From assembly GCA_019058365.1 (NCBI GenBank), contig JAHPZE010000023.1, forward strand, positions 1 to 64,000: DNA of 64,000 bases, written 5' to 3'. Source of the DNA: Promethearchaeota archaeon. GTDB taxonomy: Archaea; Asgardarchaeota; Lokiarchaeia; Sigyniarchaeales; SOKP01. Below, one piece after another: positions 25,382-34,954 of this stretch. The notes beneath the pieces are model-generated. The model saw only the letters and a program-made list of their open reading frames with translations. It made no database searches and was not told where the DNA came from. Positions within the stretch are counted from its first letter, which is position 1, and each line of letters begins with the position of its first letter. A program made the translations under genes and the position numbers.

Positions 25382-26989
25382 ATGTTTGATAAGAGAAAAA
25401 TTATTGCTTTGATTGTAATCATCGCTGTTATAGGAACTTCGTTTTTAATTTACTTTCTAATTATTCCAGAAGAAAAAGAAGAACCTATATTCAAAGGGGG
25501 CACTTTAACTGAAGATGAAACCTGGTCTGGAGCTATTTTTGTAAGTGAGAGTGTTGTAGTACCCAGTAATATCACGTTAACAATAATGCCAGGAACGGAG
25601 ATTTTATGTAAACCAAGCCGAGATTATAGAAGTAGAGAAACTGTAGGCTTCCTAATAAGTGGAGGGACTATAATAGCAATTGGGACGTCAGAAAAACGAA
25701 TATGGTTTACGGTTGATGATGAAATGCCAATTAATGGTGATTGGGGAGGTATAGAATTGTATCAATCGAATAGTTCAATATTTAAATACGTTATTGTGGA
25801 ATATTCCATAATAGGAATAGCCCAATTTTATTCTCGAGTAAATATTAGCCATTCAATCGTGCGTTGGGTAAACTTAGAGGGAATTTACATGGAACACTCA
25901 ACCCCCTTAATTGAATATAATTTGTTATACCAAAATGGATATCACGAGATATCGATAGAGCAATATAATTATGATGTAATAATACGTAATAATATTTTTG
26001 CTGGAGGTCATGTACCCTTTATTACCATTGATTCAAATGTGACTCTTGAAGGGAATTATTTTTATAATTACAGTTCAATAGATACAATAGCAATACAAGT
26101 TGCTGGATTCTCAAACGCCACGATAATTAGAAACAAGTTCGATGGATTCACAAATGAGACCGCATTCAAAAAATTGGTAGAAACTGCTTTTTTAATAAGC
26201 ATCGACAATGATTTAGGCAATGGAACGGTTCTGATTCCAGAACTTGATTTTAATGATGTTAAACACCATGATTTGGGATATATTCCGGGAGATCCCGAAG
26301 ATCAGTACATGTATGTTTATCCTTCGGAAGATGAAACTCGTAGGGTAATCAGCAGAATAGGAGCAGGACTAGGATTTGGTTGGGCTGTGGAATACGCTGA
26401 TGGATATGTCTGGAAAATGGAGACTGGTAATTTAATTAAAATTGATCCTATTTTAGGCAATTACACACAATATCCTGTGAATGCCTCTGAAATTTTGGGA
26501 CCAAGAGGTCTTTGTTTTGATGGAGAATTTTTTTGGGTTCAAGATCAATCTCAATTTAAAATTATTAAGTTTAAATTCAATGGAACTGATGTTATTATCA
26601 ATAATTCGTTCACCATCCCAGAAAGTGAAAAGGGTGGTCGCAGCGGTTTAGCAACTGATGGATCATATCTTTATATTGCGAACATGGGAGGTACACTTTT
26701 ATATGAACTTTATAAAAATGGAACTACACGTCGAACAATCCCAATAGGGGCACTTGACCTTGTTGGTCCTTTTACGTGGAATGGTACACACTTCTGGTCT
26801 AGTAATGGCAATAAACTTATAGCCTGGACAAAAGAGGGAAATATCGTTGGGCAGATATATGATGTCGCAGCGGGGTGTTCTGGTTTAACTTGGGATGGAA
26901 CAAATCTATGGGGCCTTTATAAGACTTGTGAATTATGGAATGATGCAAAATTTTTTCAAATCGAGATATTGGACGATTCTTTTATTTAA
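25382..26989 (+). CDS. membrane-anchored beta-helix plus beta-propeller surface protein
   Basis: 535 aa. An N-terminal hydrophobic anchor (residues 6-28), then a right-handed parallel beta-helix-like region (about 45-270, with repeating IRNNIF / LEGNYFYN turns and the GDWGGIEL motif common in such proteins), then a region with several WxGxxxW-like blades (DGEFFWVQD, DGSYLYIAN, WNGTHFWSS, WDGTNLWGL) that looks like a propeller. Many N-x-S/T sites. Likely extracellular, binding or cleaving glycans, but I see no catalytic signature. Start chosen at ATG 25382 because GGAG is 7 bases upstream. Confidence 0.75.
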   Translation: MFDKRKIIALIVIIAVIGTSFLIYFLIIPEEKEEPIFKGGTLTEDETWSGAIFVSESVVVPSNITLTIMPGTEILCKPSRDYRSRETVGFLISGGTIIAIGTSEKRIWFTVDDEMPINGDWGGIELYQSNSSIFKYVIVEYSIIGIAQFYSRVNISHSIVRWVNLEGIYMEHSTPLIEYNLLYQNGYHEISIEQYNYDVIIRNNIFAGGHVPFITIDSNVTLEGNYFYNYSSIDTIAIQVAGFSNATIIRNKFDGFTNETAFKKLVETAFLISIDNDLGNGTVLIPELDFNDVKHHDLGYIPGDPEDQYMYVYPSEDETRRVISRIGAGLGFGWAVEYADGYVWKMETGNLIKIDPILGNYTQYPVNASEILGPRGLCFDGEFFWVQDQSQFKIIKFKFNGTDVIINNSFTIPESEKGGRSGLATDGSYLYIANMGGTLLYELYKNGTTRRTIPIGALDLVGPFTWNGTHFWSSNGNKLIAWTKEGNIVGQIYDVAAGCSGLTWDGTNLWGLYKTCELWNDAKFFQIEILDDSFI

Positions 26990-27190
26990 CTCTTTCAATA
27001 CTTTAAGATTCAATACTTGGATATTTCAACCCTTTGGATTTGTTGTTTTAGATAAATTATGAGATAAATCTACACTGGAAAGCATTTAGTTTCAAAAATC
27101 TTTCTTTTTGGTAGTTATTTTAAATGTTCTTTTATTTTTAAGTTAAATACGATAAAATAATTCACGAAAAACACATATATTTTATTATTT

Positions 27191-28039
27191 TTATTTTGAT
27201 TTCACTATTTCATTTAAATAGGTTTTGAAAAGAGATTTATCTTTTATAAAGCCTTCTGTTAATGAAATTTTTCTTGACTTATTTTTTAACCATAGAAATG
27301 TTTTTCTAAGCCATTGGATATTATTATAGCCTTCAAATACTAAACACTGCTGAAAGTCTATAATATTGTTCACTTCTGGTAAAAAAAGTACTCCTATATC
27401 GTTTGCAATAGCTATGTAAAAATTGCATTCATCAATTAAAAAAAGCTCAATATTTTCTAATTTTGAGAAGCTTAGGAAATATTCAAAGTTTTTATAATTA
27501 ATAAATTTAATAAAATTCTCATAATTTGTAATAATTTCAATCCTTTCGATTTCAAACTCCGATTCGCTAAATCGCATCATTTTTTCTTCTAAATCGAGGT
27601 TAAAAACTCCCGCAAGTTGGATTTTTGAGAATTTTTTTGCAAATTTATTTTTCATTAAAGAAAGTAGAGCTATCATGTCAGGGATGACCTTTAATTCCAA
27701 AAAAGAAAAATCGTTTAACAATTTGGCATTATTTATAGGTAGATCATGAGTTTTCAAAAAAGGAATTAGAGGTTCTAATTTTGAGAGATTGTGAAAAGCA
27801 CTCCATATCAGTTTAGTATATGCATTACTTTTGTATTGATAATTAATGTGTGATATTAATCCGAGATCAGCTAATTGTTTAATATGATATTCGAAGGTAG
27901 AGGGCATAATTTTCAATTGTTTTGCGATCTCATTAAAGTGGAATGATCCATTATTATTCATTAAAAAATTAAGAACTTTTATACGCTTTTTAGATTTAAA
28001 TAAACCAAACAATTTGTTATTTAGTTCAAACTCATTCAT
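27191..28039 (-). CDS. winged-helix regulator with FilR1-like domain
   Basis: 282 aa. The N-terminal winged helix (residues 12-75, GSFHFNEIAKQLKIMPSTFE) is ArsR-like; the middle and C-terminal part (about 90-270) resembles the FilR1/methanogenesis-regulatory middle domain found in archaeal regulators. It is divergent from the ICMT-like cassette (first gene at 28277), with a 16-bp palindrome between, which suggests it controls that cassette. The signal it senses is unknown. Confidence 0.78.
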   Translation of the reverse strand: MNEFELNNKLFGLFKSKKRIKVLNFLMNNNGSFHFNEIAKQLKIMPSTFEYHIKQLADLGLISHINYQYKSNAYTKLIWSAFHNLSKLEPLIPFLKTHDLPINNAKLLNDFSFLELKVIPDMIALLSLMKNKFAKKFSKIQLAGVFNLDLEEKMMRFSESEFEIERIEIITNYENFIKFINYKNFEYFLSFSKLENIELFLIDECNFYIAIANDIGVLFLPEVNNIIDFQQCLVFEGYNNIQWLRKTFLWLKNKSRKISLTEGFIKDKSLFKTYLNEIVKSK

Positions 28040-28137
28040 TATTTAAAATAATATTATTATAAAGAAAAATCTTCGTTAAACACCTTCATTTCTCTAAGTA
28101 TTCAATTTAGTTAAAAACTATGACATTTTTAAATTTA

Positions 28138-28153
28138 TACGAAATTTTTCGTA
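28138..28153. promoter_or_regulatory. 16-bp palindrome between regulator and cassette
   Basis: TACGAAA-TT-TTTCGTA, with perfect 7-base arms, in the region between the divergent winged-helix regulator and the first ICMT-like gene. A candidate operator for that regulator. Confidence 0.5.
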
Positions 28154-28276
28154 TTATTCGAAAATATTTTCAAGATACAGTTCCTCTGCTATACATTTTT
28201 AAATATAATGAACTTCTTATAGATGATAAATTAGTAAAAAATTTGACTTATAAATTTTTGAATGAAAGGTGTAAAT

Positions 28277-28873
28277 ATGATTATTGCTATAATAAATTTT
28301 AGTTCCTTTATGGTCGCTTGTTTGATTATGAGTTATCTATATATCCCAAGTATCCAACCTATAAAGAGAACAGAGAAATATGGTGAAAAAGCATGGAGTG
28401 ATTGTAAAAAATTTCGAAGTATAGGGGGGCTTTTTGAATTAATTGCAGTAATTAATTTAATAATTTGGATCTGGTTTCCACTACCTTTAGTAGGCAAATG
28501 GATAATAAGTCCGAATATCTGGGTTGGAATTATTATCGCAATTTGTATTATCATTCCCTGTTGCACTATTTTATATTTAGGGGTAAAGGCTGCTGGCTCT
28601 GAGACTCTTAGTCCATCAAAAGATACTGAAATGTATGGGGGAATTTATAGATATATTCGACATCCTCAATCGTTAGGAGAATTTCCTCTCTTTGTCGCTT
28701 TAAGTTTTGCGATTAATTCATGGTTTTTCGTAATAATTTCATTATTATTTATTATAATTTATATTCCGATTATGATTCACTATGAGGAGAAAGATCTTAT
28801 TAAGCGATTCGGTGATAAATATCGTGAATATCAAAAAAATACGGGAGCATTGTTTCCAAAACTCAGAAAATGA
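28277..28873 (+). CDS. isoprenylcysteine carboxyl methyltransferase-like membrane protein (cassette 1)
   Basis: 198 aa, about five membrane segments, with the C-terminal ICMT/PEMT signature: GGIYRYIRHPQSLGEF, then EEKDLIKRFGDKYREYQKNT. In eukaryotes ICMT methylates the C-terminal prenylcysteine of Ras proteins; prokaryotic relatives methylate phospholipids or unknown lipids. I chose ATG 28277, with AAAGGTG 5 bases upstream, over ATG 28262. It is the first of three genes repeated as a cassette at 30855-32841. Confidence 0.85.
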   Translation: MIIAIINFSSFMVACLIMSYLYIPSIQPIKRTEKYGEKAWSDCKKFRSIGGLFELIAVINLIIWIWFPLPLVGKWIISPNIWVGIIIAICIIIPCCTILYLGVKAAGSETLSPSKDTEMYGGIYRYIRHPQSLGEFPLFVALSFAINSWFFVIISLLFIIIYIPIMIHYEEKDLIKRFGDKYREYQKNTGALFPKLRK

Positions 28874-28921
28874 CTTATTAATATCTAAGATTAAGAATTA
28901 AACATTTTTAATTAATAATTT

Positions 28922-29380
28922 ATGAAAACTACGAATACTAGTAAAGATTCAACATCAACGCGATTTATTAATAAAAATATCAAAGAAAATAGGTATTTAT
29001 TTTTTGCTGGAATTTGTTTTATGATCTATTCTCTCATTGAAATTTCTGATTGTATCTATTTAATCTTTATTCTTATGAATCTTGCGCCAAATCTTTATCT
29101 TAATATTGGAATAATTATCCCTGTAATTCGGCAAATTCTAACATATCAACCTATATTTTTTTTACCGTTCTTCCTAAGTTTTACTCTTCTACGAATTTTA
29201 TCAACAATAGGCATTTTTAAAAATTTTATATGGGGATTTTACATTGGTGTTGTTAGTTTAATTCTTACAATGATAATGACTTTGCTTTTTATGCCATTTG
29301 GATTTTTTGAGTTATTTTTCTGCAGTATTATCTTGGTTTTTCTTATTATTGGTTTTTTTGATAAACAACCGATTATTTGA
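28922..29380 (+). CDS. four-helix membrane protein (cassette 1)
   Basis: 152 aa with four hydrophobic segments. Unknown family, but clearly paralogous to 31874-32308: both share the MIYSLIEI/LIYSILEI, TLLRILSTIGIFKN/TLMRVISTIGLLKN and MPFGFFEL/LPFGAFEL blocks. It lies between an ICMT-like enzyme and an FMN-binding-split protein in both cassettes, so it likely works with them in a membrane-bound step. Confidence 0.75.
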   Translation: MKTTNTSKDSTSTRFINKNIKENRYLFFAGICFMIYSLIEISDCIYLIFILMNLAPNLYLNIGIIIPVIRQILTYQPIFFLPFFLSFTLLRILSTIGIFKNFIWGFYIGVVSLILTMIMTLLFMPFGFFELFFCSIILVFLIIGFFDKQPII

Positions 29381-29443
29381 TTTTCCTCGATTCTAATACG
29401 AAATAAAAATTATGTATTATTAAAATAAAAAATTATTACAATT

Positions 29444-29920
29444 ATGAAGGATTTGATTAAAGAAATAAGGAAGATTATAAAAAAGAATATATGGTTAGTA
29501 TTATCTACTGTTGATAAAGAAGAGCAACCCCATAGTTCTGTAGTAATGTATCAGAGTGATGGATATGATATATATTTTGAAACAGGTGAGTATACGTTAA
29601 AAGCGAGGAATATAAGAGTTAATAATAAGATTTCTGTAACTATACCATTTAGAAAGAGTTTCTTCCATAAAATTATCCCTGCGCCGCCAGCAGAACTTCA
29701 TTTTAAAGCAATAGCCGAATTTACTTCAAAAGATGATGAAAAAACCAGAAAGATTATGGAGAAAGTTTTAAAATACGAGGAAAAGGCTGGAATTGAAGAT
29801 GAAACCGTCTGGATAAAAATAGTACCTTCAGATATCATTTCAACATTTGGTGTTGGAGTTAAACTATTAGACATGAGAAATCCTGAGAAAGCAAGAAACT
29901 TAGTAAAATTAAACTTTTAG
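29444..29920 (+). CDS. pyridoxamine-phosphate-oxidase-like flavin-binding protein (cassette 1)
   Basis: 158 aa split-barrel FMN/F420-binding protein: IWLVLSTVDKEEQPHSSVVM, then the YFETGEYTLKARNIRVNNK block. The family includes PNP oxidase, F420-dependent and heme-handling proteins; the lack of the PNPOx C-terminal residues means the substrate is open. Third gene of cassette 1, paralogous to 32314-32841. A relic of another region's promoter follows it (29953-29969). Confidence 0.83.
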   Translation: MKDLIKEIRKIIKKNIWLVLSTVDKEEQPHSSVVMYQSDGYDIYFETGEYTLKARNIRVNNKISVTIPFRKSFFHKIIPAPPAELHFKAIAEFTSKDDEKTRKIMEKVLKYEEKAGIEDETVWIKIVPSDIISTFGVGVKLLDMRNPEKARNLVKLNF

Positions 29921-29934
29921 TATCAAAATCTTTT

Positions 29935-29985
29935 TAAATATGTAAGCGATGATTTAAATGTGGTTTAATCCCTTTATTTAATCTT
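29935..29985. repeat. third relic of the decarboxylase/reductase promoter region
   Basis: The run around 29935-29985 aligns by eye with the divergent promoter regions at about 17290-17330 and 22300-22350 (shared AAAATCTTTTT and GATTTAAA-GTGGTTTAAT-type segments). It lies in a convergent gap where it has no obvious gene to serve. Confidence 0.4.
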
Positions 29986-30091
29986 TTTATATTCTAAAAC
30001 AAAATGAAAATTATATTGATGGTTGAATTACGTAAAGCATATTATTCATGATATTCTTTAATGATTTTTTTTAAGTTGAAACTAATCTGAA

Positions 30092-30775
30092 TTATTCCTT
30101 GTTTAATTCAATTTTTAGCCAAATCGGTAAATTTGCTAATGTAATCTTTTTAACAGAAAAACTATTTTCAAATAAAGAATTATTCAATAAACGTTTTAGT
30201 TCACTTATATCATATGTCATCTTAAGTTGCTTATTTAAGAAGTATGGGACTAATTTTCGATTAAATAATCCTTCCTTAGAAAGATTATTTTTTATTTGTT
30301 CTTTAAGAATTGATTCATCGTATTCTTTATGAGATTCAAATAATATAGCAGTTTTATTCGGCTTTAATATCCGATGGATCTCGTTTAGGCTTTCTACGGG
30401 ATCATTCCATAGATAAAAACTTCCAGTACAAGTTATGAGGTCAAAATAATTACTCTCATAATTAGTACTTACAATATTCCCTTGTTGTAAATTAGCTTTT
30501 ATGTTTTTAAGATTTGTTTTAGCAAGATTAATCATCTTTTCTGAAATATCAAGTCCATATAACTCAATCTTAGGATTCAACTTATTAATTTCTATTAGTA
30601 ACCTTCCATGTCCCGTTCCAATATCTAGAAACGTTCCTTCATTTATCAGAGGTAATAACAATTCTGCAATTTGACTTCTTTGAATCTTCATTGGTTCTAA
30701 TTGCATCATTTTATCATATAATTTTGCGGCAAATTTGGGCAATTTGATAAAACTTCTTTCTCCACGATTACTCAT
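30092..30775 (-). CDS. class I SAM-dependent methyltransferase
   Basis: 227 aa with the Rossmann motif I TFLDIGTGHGRLL near residue 55, the acidic ribose-binding GLDIS, and motif GSFYLWNDPVESLNEIHRILKP near 115-140. A small-molecule methyltransferase (Methyltransf_11 type) of unknown substrate. It sits between the two cassettes on the opposite strand, so it may be part of the same lipid or cofactor pathway. Confidence 0.88.
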   Translation of the reverse strand: MSNRGERSFIKLPKFAAKLYDKMMQLEPMKIQRSQIAELLLPLINEGTFLDIGTGHGRLLIEINKLNPKIELYGLDISEKMINLAKTNLKNIKANLQQGNIVSTNYESNYFDLITCTGSFYLWNDPVESLNEIHRILKPNKTAILFESHKEYDESILKEQIKNNLSKEGLFNRKLVPYFLNKQLKMTYDISELKRLLNNSLFENSFSVKKITLANLPIWLKIELNKE

Positions 30776-30854
30776 AAATTAATAATAAATCAATCTTTTA
30801 ATTAAATTGTGATGAATTTTTTAAAAATTAAGAAAATAAAAACTAACTAAACCA

Positions 30855-31733
30855 GTGAAAAGATTGAAGCTAAAAGGAATAGATAAATTTCTAGAAAAAA
30901 TACCAACATTTTCAGGCAAAAAGATAATCATTCTACCGATATATTGTATTTTGGTTTTTATCCTTAGCTTAATAATTCAAATCTATTTTGATATATTCCC
31001 AACCATAATTCCTGTTGAGGGAGTATTGGGATATTTTATTATCGCTTTTCCAGTTTTGGGAGTGACTCTGATGGGGTCTATAGCTATATTTTTAGTATAT
31101 CAAATGTGGTATCATCGAGATCGTTTAAAAGCGAAGTATGGTCAACTATCATATCAAAAAATATTTCTTGCAGGATTCGGAGGTGTTGTCATTATCTTTA
31201 GTATTGTAATAAATAATTTAATTCCTTTTTATCAATGGGATCTTAATTTCTGGTCCCAGTTTCCCTTCTCAATATTTATAACTCCTTTAACATCATATCT
31301 TACTCCAATTTCTCTACTCCTTGGATATATACGTTTCTTTTTAGGAGGTTTTTTTTGCATATTGGGTGTAATAATGATGTTTCGATCCATAGAAACTTTT
31401 GGCATTGATTATATGACCGTTACTTACCTTTATTTCCCCGAAGAGAGTGAATTACAAGATCATAAAATTTACTCAGTGTTACGGCATCCAACATATAGTG
31501 GGATTATATTGCTTTGCCTTGGTGGAATGATTATTCAATTAACGCTCTATTCAATTACATTCTTTGTAATATTATATATTGGGATGTATATTCATATTCA
31601 TTTTGTGGAAGAAAAAGAATTAATTAATCGCTTTGGAGATTCATACAAGGAATATAGAAAAAAAGTCCCTGCATTTTTAGTACATATGAAAGACTGGGGT
31701 TTATTTCTTAAGTTCATTGTGGGAAGAGAATAA
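30855..31733 (+). CDS. ICMT-like membrane methyltransferase (cassette 2)
   Basis: 292 aa, six or seven hydrophobic segments, longer at the N-terminus than cassette 1's enzyme. The signature is DHKIYSVLRHPTYSGIIL and EEKELINRFGDSYKEYRKKVPAFL. It starts at GTG. It leads the second copy of the three-gene cassette. Catalyses SAM-dependent methylation at the membrane by family; the lipid or protein acceptor is not known. Confidence 0.85.
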   Translation: MKRLKLKGIDKFLEKIPTFSGKKIIILPIYCILVFILSLIIQIYFDIFPTIIPVEGVLGYFIIAFPVLGVTLMGSIAIFLVYQMWYHRDRLKAKYGQLSYQKIFLAGFGGVVIIFSIVINNLIPFYQWDLNFWSQFPFSIFITPLTSYLTPISLLLGYIRFFLGGFFCILGVIMMFRSIETFGIDYMTVTYLYFPEESELQDHKIYSVLRHPTYSGIILLCLGGMIIQLTLYSITFFVILYIGMYIHIHFVEEKELINRFGDSYKEYRKKVPAFLVHMKDWGLFLKFIVGRE

Positions 31734-31873
31734 ATTGTTGAATTTCAGTATTTTCTATGAATTCTATTAAACATAAAAATTAAATTAGTACGTTATTTCC
31801 AAAATTAAAAATGAAATCATAAATATTAATAATTTAAATTAAAAAAGATCAGCATTGTAGTAAAAATCGATAT

Positions 31874-32308
31874 ATGAAAGCTTCTAAAGATCATCCTAAT
31901 ATTAAGAATAATAGGTTTTTATTTGCAGCATCAATTTCAATGCTAATCTATTCTATTCTTGAAATATTAGATAGCATTGTAATTTTTCTAATCGTATTAA
32001 ATCTGATTCCCAATATTGCATTAATCTTTCAATTTTATGTTCCTCTTATTCAACAGCTTTTAGAAGCTCAACCCTTATCTTTAGCACCCATTTTCTGGGC
32101 ATTCACTTTAATGCGAGTTATTTCTACAATAGGACTTTTAAAGAATTTATTATGGGGTTTTTGGATTAGTTTTGTAAGTTTAATCATTACAATGATACTT
32201 GCAATTGCGTTCTTACCTTTTGGTGCATTTGAACTTCTGGCGTGTAGTGTGATTCTCATTCTATTAATTATTGGATTTTGTGATAATAAACCAATAATAA
32301 CGAATTGA
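31874..32308 (+). CDS. four-helix membrane protein (cassette 2)
   Basis: 144 aa, paralogue of the 152-aa membrane protein at 28922-29380, with the same four segments and the same intervening blocks. It ends with TGA at 32306-32308, 5 bases before the next ATG (32314), so it is tightly linked with the FMN-split protein. Confidence 0.75.
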   Translation: MKASKDHPNIKNNRFLFAASISMLIYSILEILDSIVIFLIVLNLIPNIALIFQFYVPLIQQLLEAQPLSLAPIFWAFTLMRVISTIGLLKNLLWGFWISFVSLIITMILAIAFLPFGAFELLACSVILILLIIGFCDNKPIITN

Positions 32309-32313
32309 TAAAA

Positions 32314-32841
32314 ATGAAAACTTCTACACCAAACTTTGAGTTTATAGAAAGCGAAATTAGAAAAAAAACATTCGGAGTATTGAGCACGATTGATCAAAAC
32401 GGGTACTCTCATTCAACAGGAATAATATATGGTGTATCATCACCTGAATCAAAATTTTCACTATATATATTAACTGAAAATAGTTATAAAAAGGTAAAAA
32501 ATATAAAAAACAATAATTCAATTTCTTTTGTAATTCCTTTCCCTCACCATCTGCTCAGATTTGTTCCTTCTTCTTGTGTCCAATTTCAAGGGACTGGGAA
32601 AATTATACCCTTTACAAACACAGAAGCTCAACATGCATTCCAAAATAGTTCCAAAATTCTAAAATTGAATCTACAACAAGCAAATCAATTAAATTCTAAA
32701 GAACAAAAATCAGTGTTCATTAAAATAACACCCAATAGCAAATTGTTCTGTTATGGATTAGGGTATAGCTTAATGAAACTTCGTAAAAATGTTGAGATTG
32801 GAAGCTATTCTGTAATTATTCCATCAGAGAGATTAAATTGA
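32314..32841 (+). CDS. pyridoxamine-phosphate-oxidase-like flavin-binding protein (cassette 2)
   Basis: 175 aa split-barrel protein (TFGVLSTIDQNGYSHSTGII), paralogous to the cassette 1 protein at 29444-29920. An in-frame TTG at 32305 overlaps the previous stop, but ATG 32314 is preferred. Binds FMN or F420 by family; role unknown. Confidence 0.8.
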   Translation: MKTSTPNFEFIESEIRKKTFGVLSTIDQNGYSHSTGIIYGVSSPESKFSLYILTENSYKKVKNIKNNNSISFVIPFPHHLLRFVPSSCVQFQGTGKIIPFTNTEAQHAFQNSSKILKLNLQQANQLNSKEQKSVFIKITPNSKLFCYGLGYSLMKLRKNVEIGSYSVIIPSERLN

Positions 32842-33099
32842 AAATTCAATCTTTGCAAGAAATAAACCATACATTTAAAAATCAAATTTTTTGATTAAGC
32901 AATAATAATTAAATTTATTTGTGATTAATTTAAGCATTCAAGATTCTAATCAGGTTAAACAAGAAAAAGATTATATCTGCTTAGGAAATTATTCAAAAAT
33001 ATTATTTTTGAATTCCTTATATTATAAAGATTAAATTATATACACTAAAATTGAAAATTAATTTTAATAAATAAAATTCTTGAGAGGAAGGGTTTATTC

Positions 33100-34305
33100 A
33101 TGATTGAAACAAACATTTTTTTATTTTTAAGTATTGTATTCTTACTTATTTTCGTTATTGGAAAATTAATAGAAAAGATTCATATCCCATGGATTTTTTC
33201 TTCATTGCTTTTAGGATTTTGTCTTGCTATTTATAATCCTTTTACTGATATAACTAGCTCCTCTACTTTTGATTTCCTCGCTCAGATGGGTATGTATCTT
33301 TTACTTTTCATTATTGGTTTTGAAATAGATCTAAAGGAAATGAAAAAGCAAGGCAAATTTATTATTAAAACAACGACATTGACTATCTTCTTAGCAACAT
33401 TTTTAGGAACTCTTATTATATGTTTTCTTTTTAGCTATAATATTTTTATCTCGATTATTGTAAGCTTATCCTTTGCGACAGTAGGAGAAGAGATTTTAAT
33501 TCCTATATTAGATGAATTTAAATTAACAAATGAGCCTTTAGGACAAACAATAATTGGTGTGGGCACCTTAGATGATATTTTTGAAATTTTCACTTTAATC
33601 TTAGTTATTTTATTTGTAGGGTCAAGTGCTCAAAATGTGGTTGATGTGGTAATAATCCTTGTTGCTCTTTCTGTGTTATTTATTTTAACTATAGGATTCC
33701 TTAAAATTGGGAAAAAAGGGAGTAAATTTAAACATACAGGGGTAGAATCGCTTTTTGTTTTTATAGTATTTGTCTTATTCTTATTTATCGGGGTAGGGCT
33801 TTATGCTGAGGCTGCGCCCCTTGCTGCATTGTTTGCGGGAATTGGTTTAAAAACATTTATTCCACCAGAAAGACTAAAATTTATAGAATCGGAAATTAAA
33901 ACAGTATGTTATGGTCTTTTTGCTCCTTTATTTTTCTTATGGGTTGGCGCATCGATGAATCTGAGTTATATCTTAATGTTTCCAATATTTATCGTTTTAA
34001 TTGTGATAGTCGGGTTCACAGCGAAATTATTGGGAAGTTATTTGGGAGGAAGAAAGACTCTTGGTAAAAAAGATTCTCTTCTATTAGGAATCGGAATATC
34101 CGTAAAATTCAGCACGGGAATTGTCGTTATGACTATTTTATTAAGCAGCGGACTAATCGATTCTGGACTTTATTCTGTTATAATAGCGTCTAGTATTATC
34201 TTTACTTTTGTTATCCCTATAGTATTCGCCAGATTATTAACAAAAAGAAAATCTTCCACTGGCACAGAAAGAACTGAAAACGATGACCCGAATTCTAAAT
34301 TATAA
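33100..34305 (+). CDS. monovalent cation:proton antiporter (CPA2-type)
   Basis: 401 aa with about twelve hydrophobic segments and the CPA2/NhaS-Kef membrane domain: the LYLL-like FIIGFEIDLKEMKK loop, SFATVGEEIL and TLDDIFEIF (the acidic ion-binding pair region), and FAPLFFLWVGAS. No RCK domain follows. A Shine-Dalgarno GAGAGGAAGG precedes the ATG. Exchanges Na+ or K+ for H+ across the cell membrane. Confidence 0.9.
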   Translation: MIETNIFLFLSIVFLLIFVIGKLIEKIHIPWIFSSLLLGFCLAIYNPFTDITSSSTFDFLAQMGMYLLLFIIGFEIDLKEMKKQGKFIIKTTTLTIFLATFLGTLIICFLFSYNIFISIIVSLSFATVGEEILIPILDEFKLTNEPLGQTIIGVGTLDDIFEIFTLILVILFVGSSAQNVVDVVIILVALSVLFILTIGFLKIGKKGSKFKHTGVESLFVFIVFVLFLFIGVGLYAEAAPLAALFAGIGLKTFIPPERLKFIESEIKTVCYGLFAPLFFLWVGASMNLSYILMFPIFIVLIVIVGFTAKLLGSYLGGRKTLGKKDSLLLGIGISVKFSTGIVVMTILLSSGLIDSGLYSVIIASSIIFTFVIPIVFARLLTKRKSSTGTERTENDDPNSKL

Positions 34306-34335
34306 CTTTGTTTAAAAAATTGAAAATTATTTATA

Positions 34336-34869
34336 TTACGTTTTTTTTAAATGAATAATACATAAGAGATCTACTAATTTTGAAAAATCGATAACTTCTA
34401 GATTATCTTTTTTTGGGTCCCAACCAAACAGCATTTTTGCTGCCTTTCCATAATTCGTTATATACCATTTCATAATTGTAATTTTTTGATTAATATCAGA
34501 AACGAATTCGATTTGAGGTTTAAAACGGTGAAATCCATACATTACTGAAACATCGTTTACATTTGCCCGCAAATTTTTAACCCAAGTCGCATCTTCCCCT
34601 CTTCCGGCAAAAATAGTAATATTTCCTTCGTATCGTCTATATTCTAAAGGAGTTCTTCTCATTTTTCCCGTTTTCCATCCTTTAGTTTTTAAAATTAAAA
34701 AGATTTTTCCAAATCCTAATAAAGGTAGTATTTTTGCTCTGTACAATGGAACCATTAGATATTTGTTTAATTTTTTCCATTTTTTTAAGGTCTTTTTCTT
34801 AGATGCTTCATCTTGATAATTAAAGTTAAACATTACCGATCCAGGGCGTGGTAATTCTTCATTATTCAT
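34336..34869 (-). CDS. deazaflavin (F420)-dependent nitroreductase-like protein
   Basis: 177 aa of the Ddn/DUF385 split-barrel family: KIFLILKTKGWKTGKMRRTP is the family signature (L-x-T-x-G-x-K-TG-x-x-R-x-TPL), and AGRGEDATWVKNLRAN follows. These bind F420 and reduce diverse substrates. Last gene of a minus-strand run with the HgcAB-like fusion, methyltransferase and ZIP transporter; F420 chemistry there is inference. Confidence 0.85.
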   Translation of the reverse strand: MNNEELPRPGSVMFNFNYQDEASKKKTLKKWKKLNKYLMVPLYRAKILPLLGFGKIFLILKTKGWKTGKMRRTPLEYRRYEGNITIFAGRGEDATWVKNLRANVNDVSVMYGFHRFKPQIEFVSDINQKITIMKWYITNYGKAAKMLFGWDPKKDNLEVIDFSKLVDLLCIIHLKKT

Positions 34870-34954
34870 TTTAATCTCACTTGATTTAGATATTACTATT
34901 TATGAATTTTAAACGATTTTTTTCTTTTAAATTTACTTTAACCTATAGATCATT

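Noticed and set aside
28120..28302. 60-codon open frame beginning MTFLNLYEIF
   Set aside because: It overlaps the palindrome and the start of the ICMT-like gene, has no family features or Shine-Dalgarno, and is likely chance.
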